A DNA stretch of 64,000 bases from Fimbriimonadales bacterium (GCA_025998675.1 AP024673.1:2302562-2366561), one strand, 5' to 3'. Shown: positions 40,102 through 48,755, counted from the stretch's first letter. Notes: generated from the letters alone by a model not told the origin. Made by a program: numbers and translations.

Positions 40102-41384
40102 GCGCTTAGCAGGCGAATGACCTGCACCGTCGCGTCGGGCTGCTCGCGCAGGCGGGCGATTTGCGTCTGGAACGCGCCCTCGTTCACGGGCGGGGTCAGC
40201 GCGACCTGCTCGACGCCCTGTTCCAGCGCCTCGGCGGGGTGAAACTCCGCGCCCAGCAGGTGCAGCGGCTCGCGCAGCGTGCGCAGGGCGTCCTCATCAG
40301 GGGCGACCAGCCGCACAAAGTAGCGCATACTCAGCGATTCAATCGGCGCGGTCTCCCCGGGGCGCAGCGACGGGTCTTCATAGCGCGGGGGCTTGGGGGA
40401 GCGCGCCACGGCAATCAGGTCGCCCAGCACCGCGCTGGCAGTCGCCCGTGCGCCCGCGCCGAAGCCGTGAAACGACATCTCCTGAAAGCCGTTGCCCTGC
40501 AGCCACACGCCGCTGAACGCGCCGCGCACCACATACAGCGGACACTCGCGCGGAATCAGCGTCGGATGCACCCGCGCGCACAGTCTGCCGTCGGGCAGCC
40601 GCTCGGAGATGCTCAGCAGTTTCAGCCCCATGTTCAGCCGTCGCGCCCACAGCAAATCGCGCCCGCTCAGGTGGGTAATCCCCTCGCGGTAGACGCTCTC
40701 CAGCGGCACATACTGCAGGAACGCCAGCCGCGCCAGAATCGCCGTTTTGTATTGCGCGTCGTAGCCCTCCACATCGCTGGTCGGGTCGGCTTCGGCGTAG
40801 CCGTTCTGCTGGGCTTTCTGCAGGGCGTTTGTATAGGCGGTCTCGGCGGGTTCGCCTGCGTCGAGGGCGCGCTCCATCTCGCGCAGGATGAAGTTCGTCG
40901 TGCTGTTCACGATGCCCACGGCGCGCTGGATACGGTTGCCCGCCAGTGCGCCCTGCAGCGCGTCCAGAATCGGCAGGCTGCCCGCGACGCTCGCCTCGTA
41001 CAGTAGCCGCACCCCGCGCTGGCGCGCCAGCCGCAGCAGTTCATCGCCCGACACTGCCATCACCAGCTTATTCGCGGTAATCACATGCTTGCCCGCCTGC
41101 AGCGCGTCGCGGATGAGCGTGCGTGCGGGTTCCAGCCCGCCCATCAGCTCCAGCACCACATGCACCTTCGGGTCGCAGAGGGCGCGCTGGGGGTCGGTCG
41201 TCAACAGTTTGGGCGGCACGGCGACGGCGCGGGGCTTGTCGGGATTGCGCACCAGCACATGGCGCACTTCGAACCGTTTGCCTGTCTGCGCCTCCAGCAG
41301 GTCGGCGTTCTCGCGCAGCAAGGTCAGCACGCCCCCGCCGACCGTGCCCGCGCCCAGAATCGACAGTCGCAGAATCTTACTCAT
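40095..41384 (-). CDS. hom: Homoserine dehydrogenase
   Basis: 429 aa. N-terminal NAD(P) fold with LSILGAGTVGGGVLTLL; catalytic domain with KHVITANKLVMA, YEASVAGSLPILDALQ, GIVNSTTNFILREME and the conserved ADPTSDVEGYDAQYK. The C-terminal 85 residues (SMRYFVRLVAPDEDALRTLR) form an ACT domain for threonine feedback. It reduces aspartate semialdehyde to homoserine for threonine and methionine. ATG 41384 overlaps the accB stop (ATGA). Aspartokinase is not in the window. Confidence 0.95.
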   Translation of the reverse strand: MSKILRLSILGAGTVGGGVLTLLRENADLLEAQTGKRFEVRHVLVRNPDKPRAVAVPPKLLTTDPQRALCDPKVHVVLELMGGLEPARTLIRDALQAGKHVITANKLVMAVSGDELLRLARQRGVRLLYEASVAGSLPILDALQGALAGNRIQRAVGIVNSTTNFILREMERALDAGEPAETAYTNALQKAQQNGYAEADPTSDVEGYDAQYKTAILARLAFLQYVPLESVYREGITHLSGRDLLWARRLNMGLKLLSISERLPDGRLCARVHPTLIPRECPLYVVRGAFSGVWLQGNGFQEMSFHGFGAGARATASAVLGDLIAVARSPKPPRYEDPSLRPGETAPIESLSMRYFVRLVAPDEDALRTLREPLHLLGAEFHPAEALEQGVEQVALTPPVNEGAFQTQIARLREQPDATVQVIRLLSAV

Positions 41385-41806
41385 TCAGGCGGCTCCAGCA
41401 GCATCAGCACCTCACCCTGTTGCACCAGGGTGGCGTTCTGCGCCACGATGCGCCGCACGATGCCAGTGATGGGTGAAGGCACTTCGTTGAACACCTTCAT
41501 CGCTTCGATCAGTCCGATTGTCTGCCCCTCGTACACGAGGTCGCCCTCTTCCACATAGGGCGGCTCGCTCGGCGAGGGACCGCGGTAGAACATGCCGGTC
41601 ATGGGCGATTCGATGGGCGTCCAGCCAGGCGTTTCCGCGGGGCGAGGCGGCTGGGATGGCTGCACGACAGCAACGGCAGGCGCGCTGGTCGGCTCGGCGC
41701 GTTCGATATGAATGCGCGTCTCGCCTACTGCAACCTCCAGCGCCTGCAATTGGTACCGTTCCATCAGCTGCAGGCAGCGCTTCACCGTCTCAATCGGCAC
41801 AGGCAC
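41381..41806 (-). CDS. accB: Biotin carboxyl carrier protein of acetyl-CoA carboxylase
   Basis: 141 aa from a GTG at 41806 (VPVPIETVKRCLQLMERYQL). The N-terminal helix pair and the Ala/Pro-rich linker (SAPAVAVVQPSQPPRPAETP) are followed by the biotinyl domain with ESPMTGMFYRGPSPSEPPYV and the biotin-attachment Lys in LIEAMKVFNEV. AccB carries carboxyl-biotin between carboxylase and transferase in fatty acid synthesis. AccC usually follows accB; here hom does. GGTATAAT lies 6 nt before the GTG. The frame is open further upstream, to 42316, but that overlaps the divergent gene. Confidence 0.92.
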   Translation of the reverse strand: MPVPIETVKRCLQLMERYQLQALEVAVGETRIHIERAEPTSAPAVAVVQPSQPPRPAETPGWTPIESPMTGMFYRGPSPSEPPYVEEGDLVYEGQTIGLIEAMKVFNEVPSPITGIVRRIVAQNATLVQQGEVLMLLEPPE

Positions 41807-41854
41807 ATCGGGATTATACCTGACGGGTGGGGACTGCCGATAATTGGGGGTATG
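41804..41854. promoter_or_regulatory. Back-to-back leaderless promoters of accB and a membrane-protein gene
   Basis: Minus: GGTATAAT at 41820-41813, 6 nt, then GTG 41806 (accB). Plus: GATAAT at 41839-41844, 7 nt, then ATG 41852. The two start codons are only 45 bp apart and neither gene has a Shine-Dalgarno. Confidence 0.55.
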
Positions 41855-42271
41855 GCACTGCCAGCGCCCGACCGTGAGTCGCGTGAGAAGCCGCCGCTGT
41901 GGATTATTCAGGAGGCGTTCGAGGGCGACGAGCCTGCCGAGCAGCCGCAGGATGTGTATATTCTGCACCTGTGGCGTGCGCTGCCGCCCGATTTGCTCGA
42001 ATCGCTCACGCCCGACCAGCGCCAGCGGCTCAAGCAGTCGCTGCACACCTATCACCGCCGTCATCTGCTCGATGTGCGCGGGGTCATCCCGTTCCTGTGG
42101 ACGCGCTACTACTTTGTGTTTTTGTTCGGCAGGGACACGCGCGCGGCGGCGCGTTCGGTCGAGTTCGAGCGGCGCGCAAGCGTGCGCTGGGCGGGCTGGC
42201 TGGTGATGGCGGCGATCATCGGGTTGCTGCTGATTGGCTTTCTGGGCGCGGCGCGCCTGTGGCGGGGGTAG
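41852..42271 (+). CDS. Hypothetical protein with one C-terminal membrane segment
   Basis: 139 aa. The start MALPAPDRESREKPPLWIIQ is chosen because GATAAT ends 7 nt upstream and earlier codons overlap accB. A soluble N-terminal part with a helical LTPDQRQRLKQSLHTYHRRH is followed by a basic/aromatic strip (RYYFVFLFGRDTRAAARSVE) and a membrane helix (VRWAGWLVMAAIIGLLLIGF) near the end, so it is tail-anchored. I do not recognise it. It stands alone between accB and the amidase gene; 42272-42383 shows nothing more. Confidence 0.65.
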   Translation: MALPAPDRESREKPPLWIIQEAFEGDEPAEQPQDVYILHLWRALPPDLLESLTPDQRQRLKQSLHTYHRRHLLDVRGVIPFLWTRYYFVFLFGRDTRAAARSVEFERRASVRWAGWLVMAAIIGLLLIGFLGAARLWRG

Positions 42272-42383
42272 GCGGCTAAAATTCCGCCTGTGTAGGGTTG
42301 GCGCGTCAAATCCCAATAATCAGCCCGTGTGACGCTTACAACAGAGACCGTTGAGGGATGATTTCTGCATCCGGCGTAGCACC

Positions 42384-44000
42384 CTACCGCCCTTCGACAT
42401 GCGCCTTGAGACCGCGCACAATTGCCTCCGCGATGCGCTTCTGGAAGTCGGGGTTGACGAGCTTCGCGCGGTCAAACGAGTGGTTCAGGTAGCCGACCTC
42501 GATCAGCACGGCGGGCATCTGGCTGGTGCGCAGCACGGCAAGCCCCGTCTGGTAGAGCATCGAGTCGGAGCGCACGCCGCGCGAGGGCAGCCCGCTCACC
42601 TTGACCATCTCGTTCAGGATGGCTTGCCCCAGCGCGCGGCTGTCGGCGTCGTCTTTGTGGTAGTAAATCGTCGTGCCCGACGCGGAGTTGGGGCGCGGGT
42701 TCGAATCGCAGTGCAGGCTGATGAAAAAGTGCGCGTTCGCGCCGTTCGCCAGCGCGGTGCGTTCGTACAGCCCAATCGCTTTGTCTTCCGCACGGGTCAG
42801 AATCACCTTCGCGCCCTCCCGCGAGAGTAGCTCGGCGATATGGAGCCCAATCGCCAGCACGATGGCTTTCTCTTCAATCACGGTTTTGCCCTCGCGCCAG
42901 CGTGCGCCGGGCTGCGCGCCGCCGTGTCCGGGGTCGATCACGATGACCTTCTCGCGCAGTTTGCCGCCGGTGTTGCGCGGGGCGCGCAGGGTGAGCGTGA
43001 CGCCGGTTTTGCCCGACAGGATTTGTGCGCCGACGGAGCGCGCCAGTTCCAGCGCCACGCGCACCATGCCGCCGTCGATGGGTGTGGCGCGCAGCGTGCG
43101 CACGAACATGCTGGGGTCGTCAATCGCCCGCTCGATGGGTTCGGGCAGGTAGCCGGGCACATCGATGGCGATGCGCATCGGGTCTTCCAGAAACAGCACG
43201 CGCGGGCGCACGCCTTCAGGCAGCGGCAGGGTCAGTTGCACAACGCCGTTTGCGCCGCGCTGCAGGGGCGGAATTTCGAGCGGCGGGGGCGGCGGCTCGA
43301 CGGGCGCGCCGGGCGGTTCGGCGGGTGTATCGGGCGTTTCGGGCGCGCTGGGGGGCGCAGCCGTCAGCGCGATTTGCCACTCGCTGTGCAGTCCCTGCGC
43401 GGGCGTTGCGGCAGGCGCGTCCATCTCCAGCACGATGCGCACTGTGTGCGGGTCGAACTGTCCCACGCGCGCCGCCTTCACCGCGCCCGACGGCTGGGGC
43501 ATCGACAACGGCGTATCGGGCAGCGTGCAGCCGATGAGGTCAATCACCAGGCGGCTGGGGTTCTCCAGCGTGAAGGCGCGCCATGCGACGGGTAGGCTGG
43601 TCCTGAGCGCGAGCGTGTCGGCGTCCAGACGCGCCTCTTGCAGGCGCGCCAGCACGGCGAGCGTTCCAGTCGCCTCGTCCCAGCGCGTGAAACCGCCCAG
43701 CCGACGCGCCAGATCGCGCAGGGGGACACACTGCACACCGCGCTTTGGTTCGATGGGCAGGTGCGCCGCAGGCTGATCCGCAGGCAAATGGGTGATGCGC
43801 ACGCGATGGTCGCCGACTTCGAGCGCGACGCCCAGCCGCTCTAAATGCGCGACCGGCAGCCACAACTCGCGCCCGTCCCACAGGGGCGGGGGCGTCAGAC
43901 TCTGCGGCTCGCCGCGCAGAACAAGGCTTGCCTCACGCAACTCATCCGCCTGCGCGAAGACCAGCAGCGCCGCCGCCAGCACAATCGCTATCCCTCGCAT
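42384..44000 (-). CDS. N-acetylmuramoyl-L-alanine amidase (AMIN + Amidase_3)
   Basis: 538 aa with signal peptide MRGIAIVLAAALLVFAQA. Residues 20-120 resemble the copper-amine-oxidase-like/stalk domain; two AMIN-like beta domains follow (AFTLENPSRLVIDLIGCTLP; then VLFLEDPMRIAIDVPGYLPE), separated by a Pro-rich linker. The C-terminal 190 residues are a zinc Amidase_3: KVIVIDPGHGGAQPGA, a Glu in TVIEEKAIVL, FFISLHCDSNPRP and PAVLIEVGYLNH. It cleaves the lactyl-alanine bond of peptidoglycan in the periplasm, as AmiC-type cell-separation enzymes do. Monocistronic; a TATCCT-like box lies near the ATG at 44000. Confidence 0.93.
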   Translation of the reverse strand: MRGIAIVLAAALLVFAQADELREASLVLRGEPQSLTPPPLWDGRELWLPVAHLERLGVALEVGDHRVRITHLPADQPAAHLPIEPKRGVQCVPLRDLARRLGGFTRWDEATGTLAVLARLQEARLDADTLALRTSLPVAWRAFTLENPSRLVIDLIGCTLPDTPLSMPQPSGAVKAARVGQFDPHTVRIVLEMDAPAATPAQGLHSEWQIALTAAPPSAPETPDTPAEPPGAPVEPPPPPLEIPPLQRGANGVVQLTLPLPEGVRPRVLFLEDPMRIAIDVPGYLPEPIERAIDDPSMFVRTLRATPIDGGMVRVALELARSVGAQILSGKTGVTLTLRAPRNTGGKLREKVIVIDPGHGGAQPGARWREGKTVIEEKAIVLAIGLHIAELLSREGAKVILTRAEDKAIGLYERTALANGANAHFFISLHCDSNPRPNSASGTTIYYHKDDADSRALGQAILNEMVKVSGLPSRGVRSDSMLYQTGLAVLRTSQMPAVLIEVGYLNHSFDRAKLVNPDFQKRIAEAIVRGLKAHVEGR

Positions 44001-44093
44001 GCGCCGCTCCCTCAGCGTAAGGATACCTTAATGATTGGAAAAACAAGGCGCGCCGTTCAGGAGCCATCTTTAATTTGCGAAGCGCCGTTTGTA

Positions 44094-44147
44094 TGGAGTG
44101 CGGAAGCGGAGCTTCCGCGACGCTGAAGCGCCCGCTTCAGCACTCCA
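44094..44147. repeat. MITE-like palindromic repeat, copy 3 (core only, reverse orientation)
   Basis: TGGAGTGCGGAAGC...GCTTCAGCACTCCA with the two inner hairpins in the reverse order to copies 1, 2 and 4. The flanks on both sides (44030-44190) are only faintly like the outer arms, and no terminal repeat remains. It lies between the amidase and the P-type ATPase genes. Confidence 0.75.
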
Positions 44148-44190
44148 AATTGTCGGCATCGGCATACGCGCGAACGACATTTTCGCCCCC

Positions 44191-46494
44191 TCAGCGAGAC
44201 GACGTCGGTCGGTAGAACAGCAGGCGTAGCCCGTTCAGCACCACCAGCAGTGTGCTGCCTTCGTGCCCCACCACGCCGAGCGGCAGGCGCAGGTTCGCGG
44301 CAAAGGTGAGAATCACCAGCGCGACAATCACGCCCGTCGCGAAGATCAGGTTCTGCTTCAGCACACGCATCGCCTGCCGACTGAGCGCAAGCGCGTAGGG
44401 CAGGTTGTTCAGGTCGTTGCCCACGAGCGCGACATCGGCGGTTTCGAGGGCGACATCGGTTCCCGCGCCCATCGCGACGCCCACTTCCGCCGCCGCCAGC
44501 GCAGGAGCGTCGTTCACCCCGTCGCCGACCATCGCGACGGCGCCGTACTCCGCGCTCAGCTGGCGCAGCACTTCCAGCTTCTCATCGGGCAGCAGGTCGG
44601 CGTAGACGCGCTCGATGCCCGTTTGCTGCGCGACGGCGCGGGCGATAGGCGCCGCGTCGCCCGTGAGCATGGCGACGCACGCAACGCCCTGCGCGCGCAG
44701 CTGGGCGACCGCTTGCGCCGCTTCGGGGCGTACCCTGTCCGCCGCCGCCGCAACCCCCAGAAACCGTCCCGCCGCCCAGACAATCATCGCCGTCTTGCCC
44801 GCCCCGCGCAGCGCGTGAACCGCCTGCTCAATGGCGTCGGGGATGGCGAGGTCTTCGAACAGGCGCAGGTTGCCAATCCGCGCTTCCGTACCGTCCTCCA
44901 GCGCGGCGACGATGCCCTTGCCTGGCACGGCGTCCACGCGCTGTACGGGGCGCGGCGTATAGCCCCGCGCCTGCGCCGCCTCCAGCAGCGCGTGCGCCAG
45001 CGGATGCTCCGAGCGCGACTCCACATCGGCTATCGTCTGCCATGCGTCCGCCTCCGACGCGCCCTCCGCCAGCACGAGGTCGGTGAACTCCAGCTTGCCT
45101 TCCGTGAGCGTGCCCGTCTTGTCGATGGCAATCGCGCGTACCGTCGCCAGCCGCTCGATGGGTTCCCCGCCCTTGAACAGCACGCCGCGCCGCGCGGCGT
45201 TGGCAATCGCGCTCAGCAGCGTGGCGGGCGTGCTAATCACCAGCGCGCAGGGCGAGGCGACCACCAGCAGCGTCATCGCGCGATAGAAGGCGTCAGGGAA
45301 GCTCCAGCCCATCAGCGGCAGCCCCAGCGCGACCGCCGCCGCGCCGCCAATCACCGCCAGCGCGTAGCGTTGTTCGAACCGTTCCAGCCAGCGTTGCGTG
45401 CGCGCCTTCTGCTCCTGCGCCTGCTCCACCAGTTGCAGAATACGCTGCAACAGCGTCTCGGTCGCGGGGGCGCGCACCTCAATTTCCAGCACGCCGTTGC
45501 CATTCACCGTGCCCGCGAACACTTTATCGCCGACGGTCTTATGCACGGGCACGCTCTCGCCCGTGATGGGCGACTGGTCGACATGCGACTCGCCCTGCAG
45601 CACGACCCCGTCGGTAGGGATGCGCTCGCCAGGGCGGGTCAACACGCGGTCGCCGACCTGCAGTTCCTCGACGGGCACGGTCTCGGCTCCTGTCGGGGTG
45701 AGGCGCGTCGCAGTATCGGGCTGAAGCGCCATCAGCGCGCGCACGGCTTTGCGGCTGCGGGCAAGCGCGTAGTTCTGCAGCGTGTTAGAAAGCGAGAACA
45801 GAAACAGGAGCGTCGCGCCTTCAGGCGCTTCGCCGACCAGCGCCGCGCCGATTGCGGCGGCAATCATCAGGAAGTTGACATCCAGCCGCCGCTCTTTGAG
45901 GGTCTGGTAGCCGTCCAGCACGCCGAAGTAGCCGCCTGCGAGGTAGGCGACGGCGTAGGCGAGGTTCGCCAGCGTCGCCTGCTCACCCCAGCGCAGCAGC
46001 CCGCCCGCGACAATCATCAGCAGGGTCAGCGCGGACAGGATCGGCTCCCAGAAGGCGCGGCTCTGCCAGCGCGGCGCGGGTCGCTCAATGGCTTTCACCC
46101 GCCGCAGGAATCGGTCGGTCGGCTCGTCGGGCGCGTTCTCCTGCTCGATGGTGAGCGTCTCGCCGTCGAATAGGGCGCGGTAGGCGACGCCGTTCACCTG
46201 CCAGCGTTTGCCGTGCTGGGCGACGCTGGGACACGCCGCGCATACGCCCTGTTGCGGGTCGCGCAGGCTACAATCGGGCGCACGCACGCCCAGCTCGCGC
46301 AGCAGCGGCTCGGCGGCTTGCTGGGCAGACTCGGCGCTGAGACGGCGCGGGTCGTACTCCACTTCCACCGTGTCGTCGCGATAGCGATAGCGGATGCGTC
46401 GGATGCCGTGATGCGTCCGCGCGACCTTCGCCATCTCGTCCACGCAGGAGTCGGCTTCGGCGATGCGCTGGCGCAGATAGCGCACGATGCCCAT
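44191..46494 (-). CDS. P1B-type heavy-metal ATPase (Zn/Cd/Pb-type)
   Basis: 767 aa, eight predicted membrane segments. Motifs: SPCALVIST in the metal-binding helix (P1B-2-like CPx variant SPC), phosphorylation site DKTGTLTEGK, TGES in the actuator domain, SEHPLA in the nucleotide domain and MVGDGVNDAPAL. The N-terminus has a degenerate HMA-like domain with single Cys (DSCVDEMAK) and a CAAC-containing linker (GVCAACPS). It should export Zn2+, Cd2+ or Pb2+. Its start overlaps the stop of the Fur-type regulator gene (TGATG), so regulator and pump form an operon. Confidence 0.92.
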   Translation of the reverse strand: MGIVRYLRQRIAEADSCVDEMAKVARTHHGIRRIRYRYRDDTVEVEYDPRRLSAESAQQAAEPLLRELGVRAPDCSLRDPQQGVCAACPSVAQHGKRWQVNGVAYRALFDGETLTIEQENAPDEPTDRFLRRVKAIERPAPRWQSRAFWEPILSALTLLMIVAGGLLRWGEQATLANLAYAVAYLAGGYFGVLDGYQTLKERRLDVNFLMIAAAIGAALVGEAPEGATLLFLFSLSNTLQNYALARSRKAVRALMALQPDTATRLTPTGAETVPVEELQVGDRVLTRPGERIPTDGVVLQGESHVDQSPITGESVPVHKTVGDKVFAGTVNGNGVLEIEVRAPATETLLQRILQLVEQAQEQKARTQRWLERFEQRYALAVIGGAAAVALGLPLMGWSFPDAFYRAMTLLVVASPCALVISTPATLLSAIANAARRGVLFKGGEPIERLATVRAIAIDKTGTLTEGKLEFTDLVLAEGASEADAWQTIADVESRSEHPLAHALLEAAQARGYTPRPVQRVDAVPGKGIVAALEDGTEARIGNLRLFEDLAIPDAIEQAVHALRGAGKTAMIVWAAGRFLGVAAAADRVRPEAAQAVAQLRAQGVACVAMLTGDAAPIARAVAQQTGIERVYADLLPDEKLEVLRQLSAEYGAVAMVGDGVNDAPALAAAEVGVAMGAGTDVALETADVALVGNDLNNLPYALALSRQAMRVLKQNLIFATGVIVALVILTFAANLRLPLGVVGHEGSTLLVVLNGLRLLFYRPTSSR

Positions 46495-46934
46495 CAGTGC
46501 GGCTCCTTACCGTTCGTTTCGGCGGCGCGGCAGTCGGGACACAGCCCGTAGTAGACTATCCGCGCGCCCTGCACCTCGTAGCCCGAACGCTGCTCGACCA
46601 CGCGCTGAACCTCATGCACCAGCCGCTCGTCGAAGTCCACCACACGATGGCAGCGCACGCACACGAGGTTGATATGCGGCGTTAAATCGGCGTCGAAATG
46701 CTCCGCGCCGTCACCCGCGTCGCCCAGCGCATGCACCAGCCCCATCGACTTCAGCACATGCAGCGTCTTGTAGACCGTCGCTAAGCTCAACGTCGGAAAC
46801 TGGGGCAGCAACTGATGGTAAATCATCATCGCGGTTGGGTGATCCTTGCTCTCCGCCAGCACCTGACAGATGGCGACGCGCTGCGGCGTCAGGCGCAGTC
46901 CCGCTTCCTTCAACCCGTTCGCCAGTCGATTCAT
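46494..46934 (-). CDS. Fur-family metal/peroxide regulator
   Basis: 146 aa. Winged-helix domain (GLRLTPQRVAICQVLAESKD, HPTAMMIYHQLLPQFPTLSL, then ATVYKTLHVLKSMGLV) and a dimerisation domain with a structural zinc site CVRC and CPDC plus metal ligands such as the HFDADLTPH histidines. This pattern fits Fur, Zur or PerR; the linked metal-export ATPase suggests metal sensing. ATG 46934 has CTGGAGG 5 nt upstream. A 20-bp dyad overlaps the predicted +1 and may be its own binding site. Confidence 0.93.
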   Translation of the reverse strand: MNRLANGLKEAGLRLTPQRVAICQVLAESKDHPTAMMIYHQLLPQFPTLSLATVYKTLHVLKSMGLVHALGDAGDGAEHFDADLTPHINLVCVRCHRVVDFDERLVHEVQRVVEQRSGYEVQGARIVYYGLCPDCRAAETNGKEPH

Positions 46935-46943
46935 TATTGCCTC

Positions 46944-46977
46944 CAGAGGAAAATTGTTCTCTGAAGCGAATTATACT
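46944..46977 (-). promoter_or_regulatory. Promoter and candidate autoregulatory operator of the Fur-type regulator
   Basis: TATAAT (-10) at 46975-46970 on the minus strand. Starting 6 nt downstream is an imperfect 20-bp dyad, CAGAGAACAATTTTCCTCTG (46963-46944), symmetric at 16 of 20 positions. It covers +1, the usual place for a Fur-family repressor site. Confidence 0.55.
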
Positions 46978-47132
46978 CCATAAGCAGGGCGGTTGTCAAG
47001 GGAGGCTATCAGCTGACGCGACCTGCGCACGATGCGCATCGTGCTGGAAGACCACCCGGTGGTCAAACTCATTTGATGGAATATGCCAAAATTCGGGAAC
47101 TCTTGGCAGTATCCCGCAGTATTAAGGGGCGT

Positions 47133-47753
47133 ATGGAAACGACGCTTTACCATATGACGCACATCGATAACCTGCCCGGCATCCTGCAGGCTGGGCGCAT
47201 TTTCTGCGACCGTCAGGCAGCGGCGCATCAGAAGCGCAGTGTCGCCTACCACAGCTACAAGCAGTGTCGTCGGGAGCGGGTCGTGCCCGTTGAGCCGGGC
47301 GGCATGATTGCGGACTATGTGCCGTTCTACTTCGCGCCGCTCTCGCCGATGCTGTATGTGATTCACATCGGGCGCGTCGACCCCAGCGTGCGCCAGTCGG
47401 AGATTGTCTACCTGACCACGACCGTGCGCACGATCGTGCAGGCGCAGAAGCCGTGCGTGTTCAGCGACCGCCATCCGCTCCGATTCAGCGCGCGCTTCAG
47501 CAACAATATCGACCAGCTCGACCAGTATGTGGACTGGAGCGTGATGCGTTCGGAGCGCTGGCACGACACTCCCCTGCAGCCCAACCGCAAGAGCCTGCGT
47601 CAGGCGGAGTTTCTGGTGCATCAGGCGGTGGAGTGGACGCTGGTTGAGCAGTTGGGCGTCTATAACGACGCGATGCAGCAGCGCGTCGAGGCGATTCTGC
47701 AGGCGTGCGACCATCGCCCGCCCGTTGTGGTGAAGCGCAACTGGTACTACTAA
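47133..47753 (+). CDS. darT: DarT-type DNA ADP-ribosyltransferase toxin
   Basis: 206 aa from ATG 47133, close to the length of characterised DarT (about 209); an in-frame ATG at 47076 would add 19 residues. The start METTLYHMTHIDNLPGILQA with the NAD-binding His, the following AYHSYKQCRRERVVPVEP, GGMIADYVPFYFAPLSPMLY, and catalytic Glu159 in LRQAEFLVHQ match DarT (DUF4433). DarT attaches ADP-ribose to thymidine in single-stranded DNA, blocking replication. The DarG gene starts 43 nt downstream. AAGGGG lies just before ATG. Confidence 0.92.
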   Translation: METTLYHMTHIDNLPGILQAGRIFCDRQAAAHQKRSVAYHSYKQCRRERVVPVEPGGMIADYVPFYFAPLSPMLYVIHIGRVDPSVRQSEIVYLTTTVRTIVQAQKPCVFSDRHPLRFSARFSNNIDQLDQYVDWSVMRSERWHDTPLQPNRKSLRQAEFLVHQAVEWTLVEQLGVYNDAMQQRVEAILQACDHRPPVVVKRNWYY

Positions 47754-47769
47754 ACCTTGCGCGTCGAGG

Positions 47770-47799
47770 TATCATATTCTCATGGAGGCAAAACGCATG
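47770..47799 (+). promoter_or_regulatory. Internal promoter and RBS of darG
   Basis: GGTATCAT (47768-47775) lies in the toxin-antitoxin gap. ATG 47782 is 6 nt after it (leaderless position); GGAGG (47784-47788) then stands 8 nt before a second in-frame ATG (47797). The antitoxin may therefore be made from its own promoter, with either start. Confidence 0.5.
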
Positions 47800-48699
47800 G
47801 TGCGGGTGGTTCGGGGCAATCTGTTCGACGCCGACGCCGACGCATGGGTCAACACGGTCAACACGGTCGGCGTGATGGGCAAGGGGCTGGCGTTCGAGTT
47901 CAAGAGGCGCTTCCCCGAAAACTATGAACTCTATCGTCAGGCGTGCGAATCGAAAACGCTTAAGGTCGGTAAGATGCTGGTGTTCTCTACACAACAGCTC
48001 CAGCCGCAGTATATCGTCAACTTCCCGACCAAACAGCACTGGCGCGGCAAGTCGAAGCTGGAATATATCCAGAAGGGGCTTGAAGACCTGAAGCAGGTAG
48101 TGCGTCAGCACAACATTCGTTCGATTGCGATGCCCGCGCTGGGATGTGGGCAGGGCGGACTGCGCCTCGAACAGGTGCTGCCCCTGATTGAGCAGGCGTT
48201 CGCGACGATGCCAGAGGTCGATGTGCAGGTGTTCGTGGCGGACGCGCCCGAAATCGCCCCCGAAGAAGCCGCCATGCTGCGCTTGCTGGAAGCCTACAGC
48301 GTGCTGAACCCTGTGATGACTGAGGCGGAGCTGCAACTGCTGGCGGAAATTCTGCTACTGCAGGAGACTGCCGCGCGACGGCGGGCGCGAGGCGCGCTGA
48401 CGCCGCACCAACTGGCGCAGTCGCTGATTCGCAAGCCGCTGATAGAAAAGTCAATGCTGGGCGACACGCCGATGTTCTGGGTGGGGACGAAGGAGCGGTA
48501 TGAGCAGGCGCGCGCCGCGCTGGAGTCGGCGCCCGACTGGCGCGCCCGCGCGGAACGGCTCGCGCCCCTCATCGAAGAGTGCGACGGGCTGGCGGCGCTA
48601 CAAGCCGTGTACGACTATCTGCAAATTAACTCCAGTCCTGTGCGCCGACGCTACTTCGTCGAGCTGTGGCGGCGTCAGAATTCGGCGTCTGGGGCGTAG
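47797..48699 (+). CDS. darG: DarG-type macrodomain antitoxin
   Basis: 300 aa from ATG 47797, or 305 from ATG 47782. Residues 1-155 are a macrodomain of the DNA ADP-ribosylglycohydrolase type: RVVRGNLFDADADAWVNTVN, TVGVMGKGLAFEFKRRFPEN, VNFPTKQHWRGKSKLEYI and MPALGCGQGGLRLEQVLPLI. It removes ADP-ribose from DNA, reversing DarT. The C-terminal part (about 165-300) is helical and corresponds to the DarT-binding region. DarTG systems act as toxin-antitoxin modules and in anti-phage defence. Confidence 0.93.
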   Translation: MVRVVRGNLFDADADAWVNTVNTVGVMGKGLAFEFKRRFPENYELYRQACESKTLKVGKMLVFSTQQLQPQYIVNFPTKQHWRGKSKLEYIQKGLEDLKQVVRQHNIRSIAMPALGCGQGGLRLEQVLPLIEQAFATMPEVDVQVFVADAPEIAPEEAAMLRLLEAYSVLNPVMTEAELQLLAEILLLQETAARRRARGALTPHQLAQSLIRKPLIEKSMLGDTPMFWVGTKERYEQARAALESAPDWRARAERLAPLIEECDGLAALQAVYDYLQINSSPVRRRYFVELWRRQNSASGA

Positions 48700-48736
48700 G
48701 CGCAGGGACGCTACAGGTATAGCCTCTCCAGTCGGG

Positions 48737-48755
48737 TATCCTAACCTGCAGGATG
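48737..48755 (+). promoter_or_regulatory. GGTATCCT box 10 nt before the OCD-family start
   Basis: TATCCT at 48737-48742 preceded by GG; ATG 48753. A weak CAGG is the only ribosome-site candidate. Probably leaderless or nearly so. Confidence 0.45.

Noticed and set aside
44263-46173. 636-codon plus-strand frame inside the P-type ATPase gene
   Set aside because: Arg/Gln/His-rich shadow; the minus strand carries all ATPase motifs.
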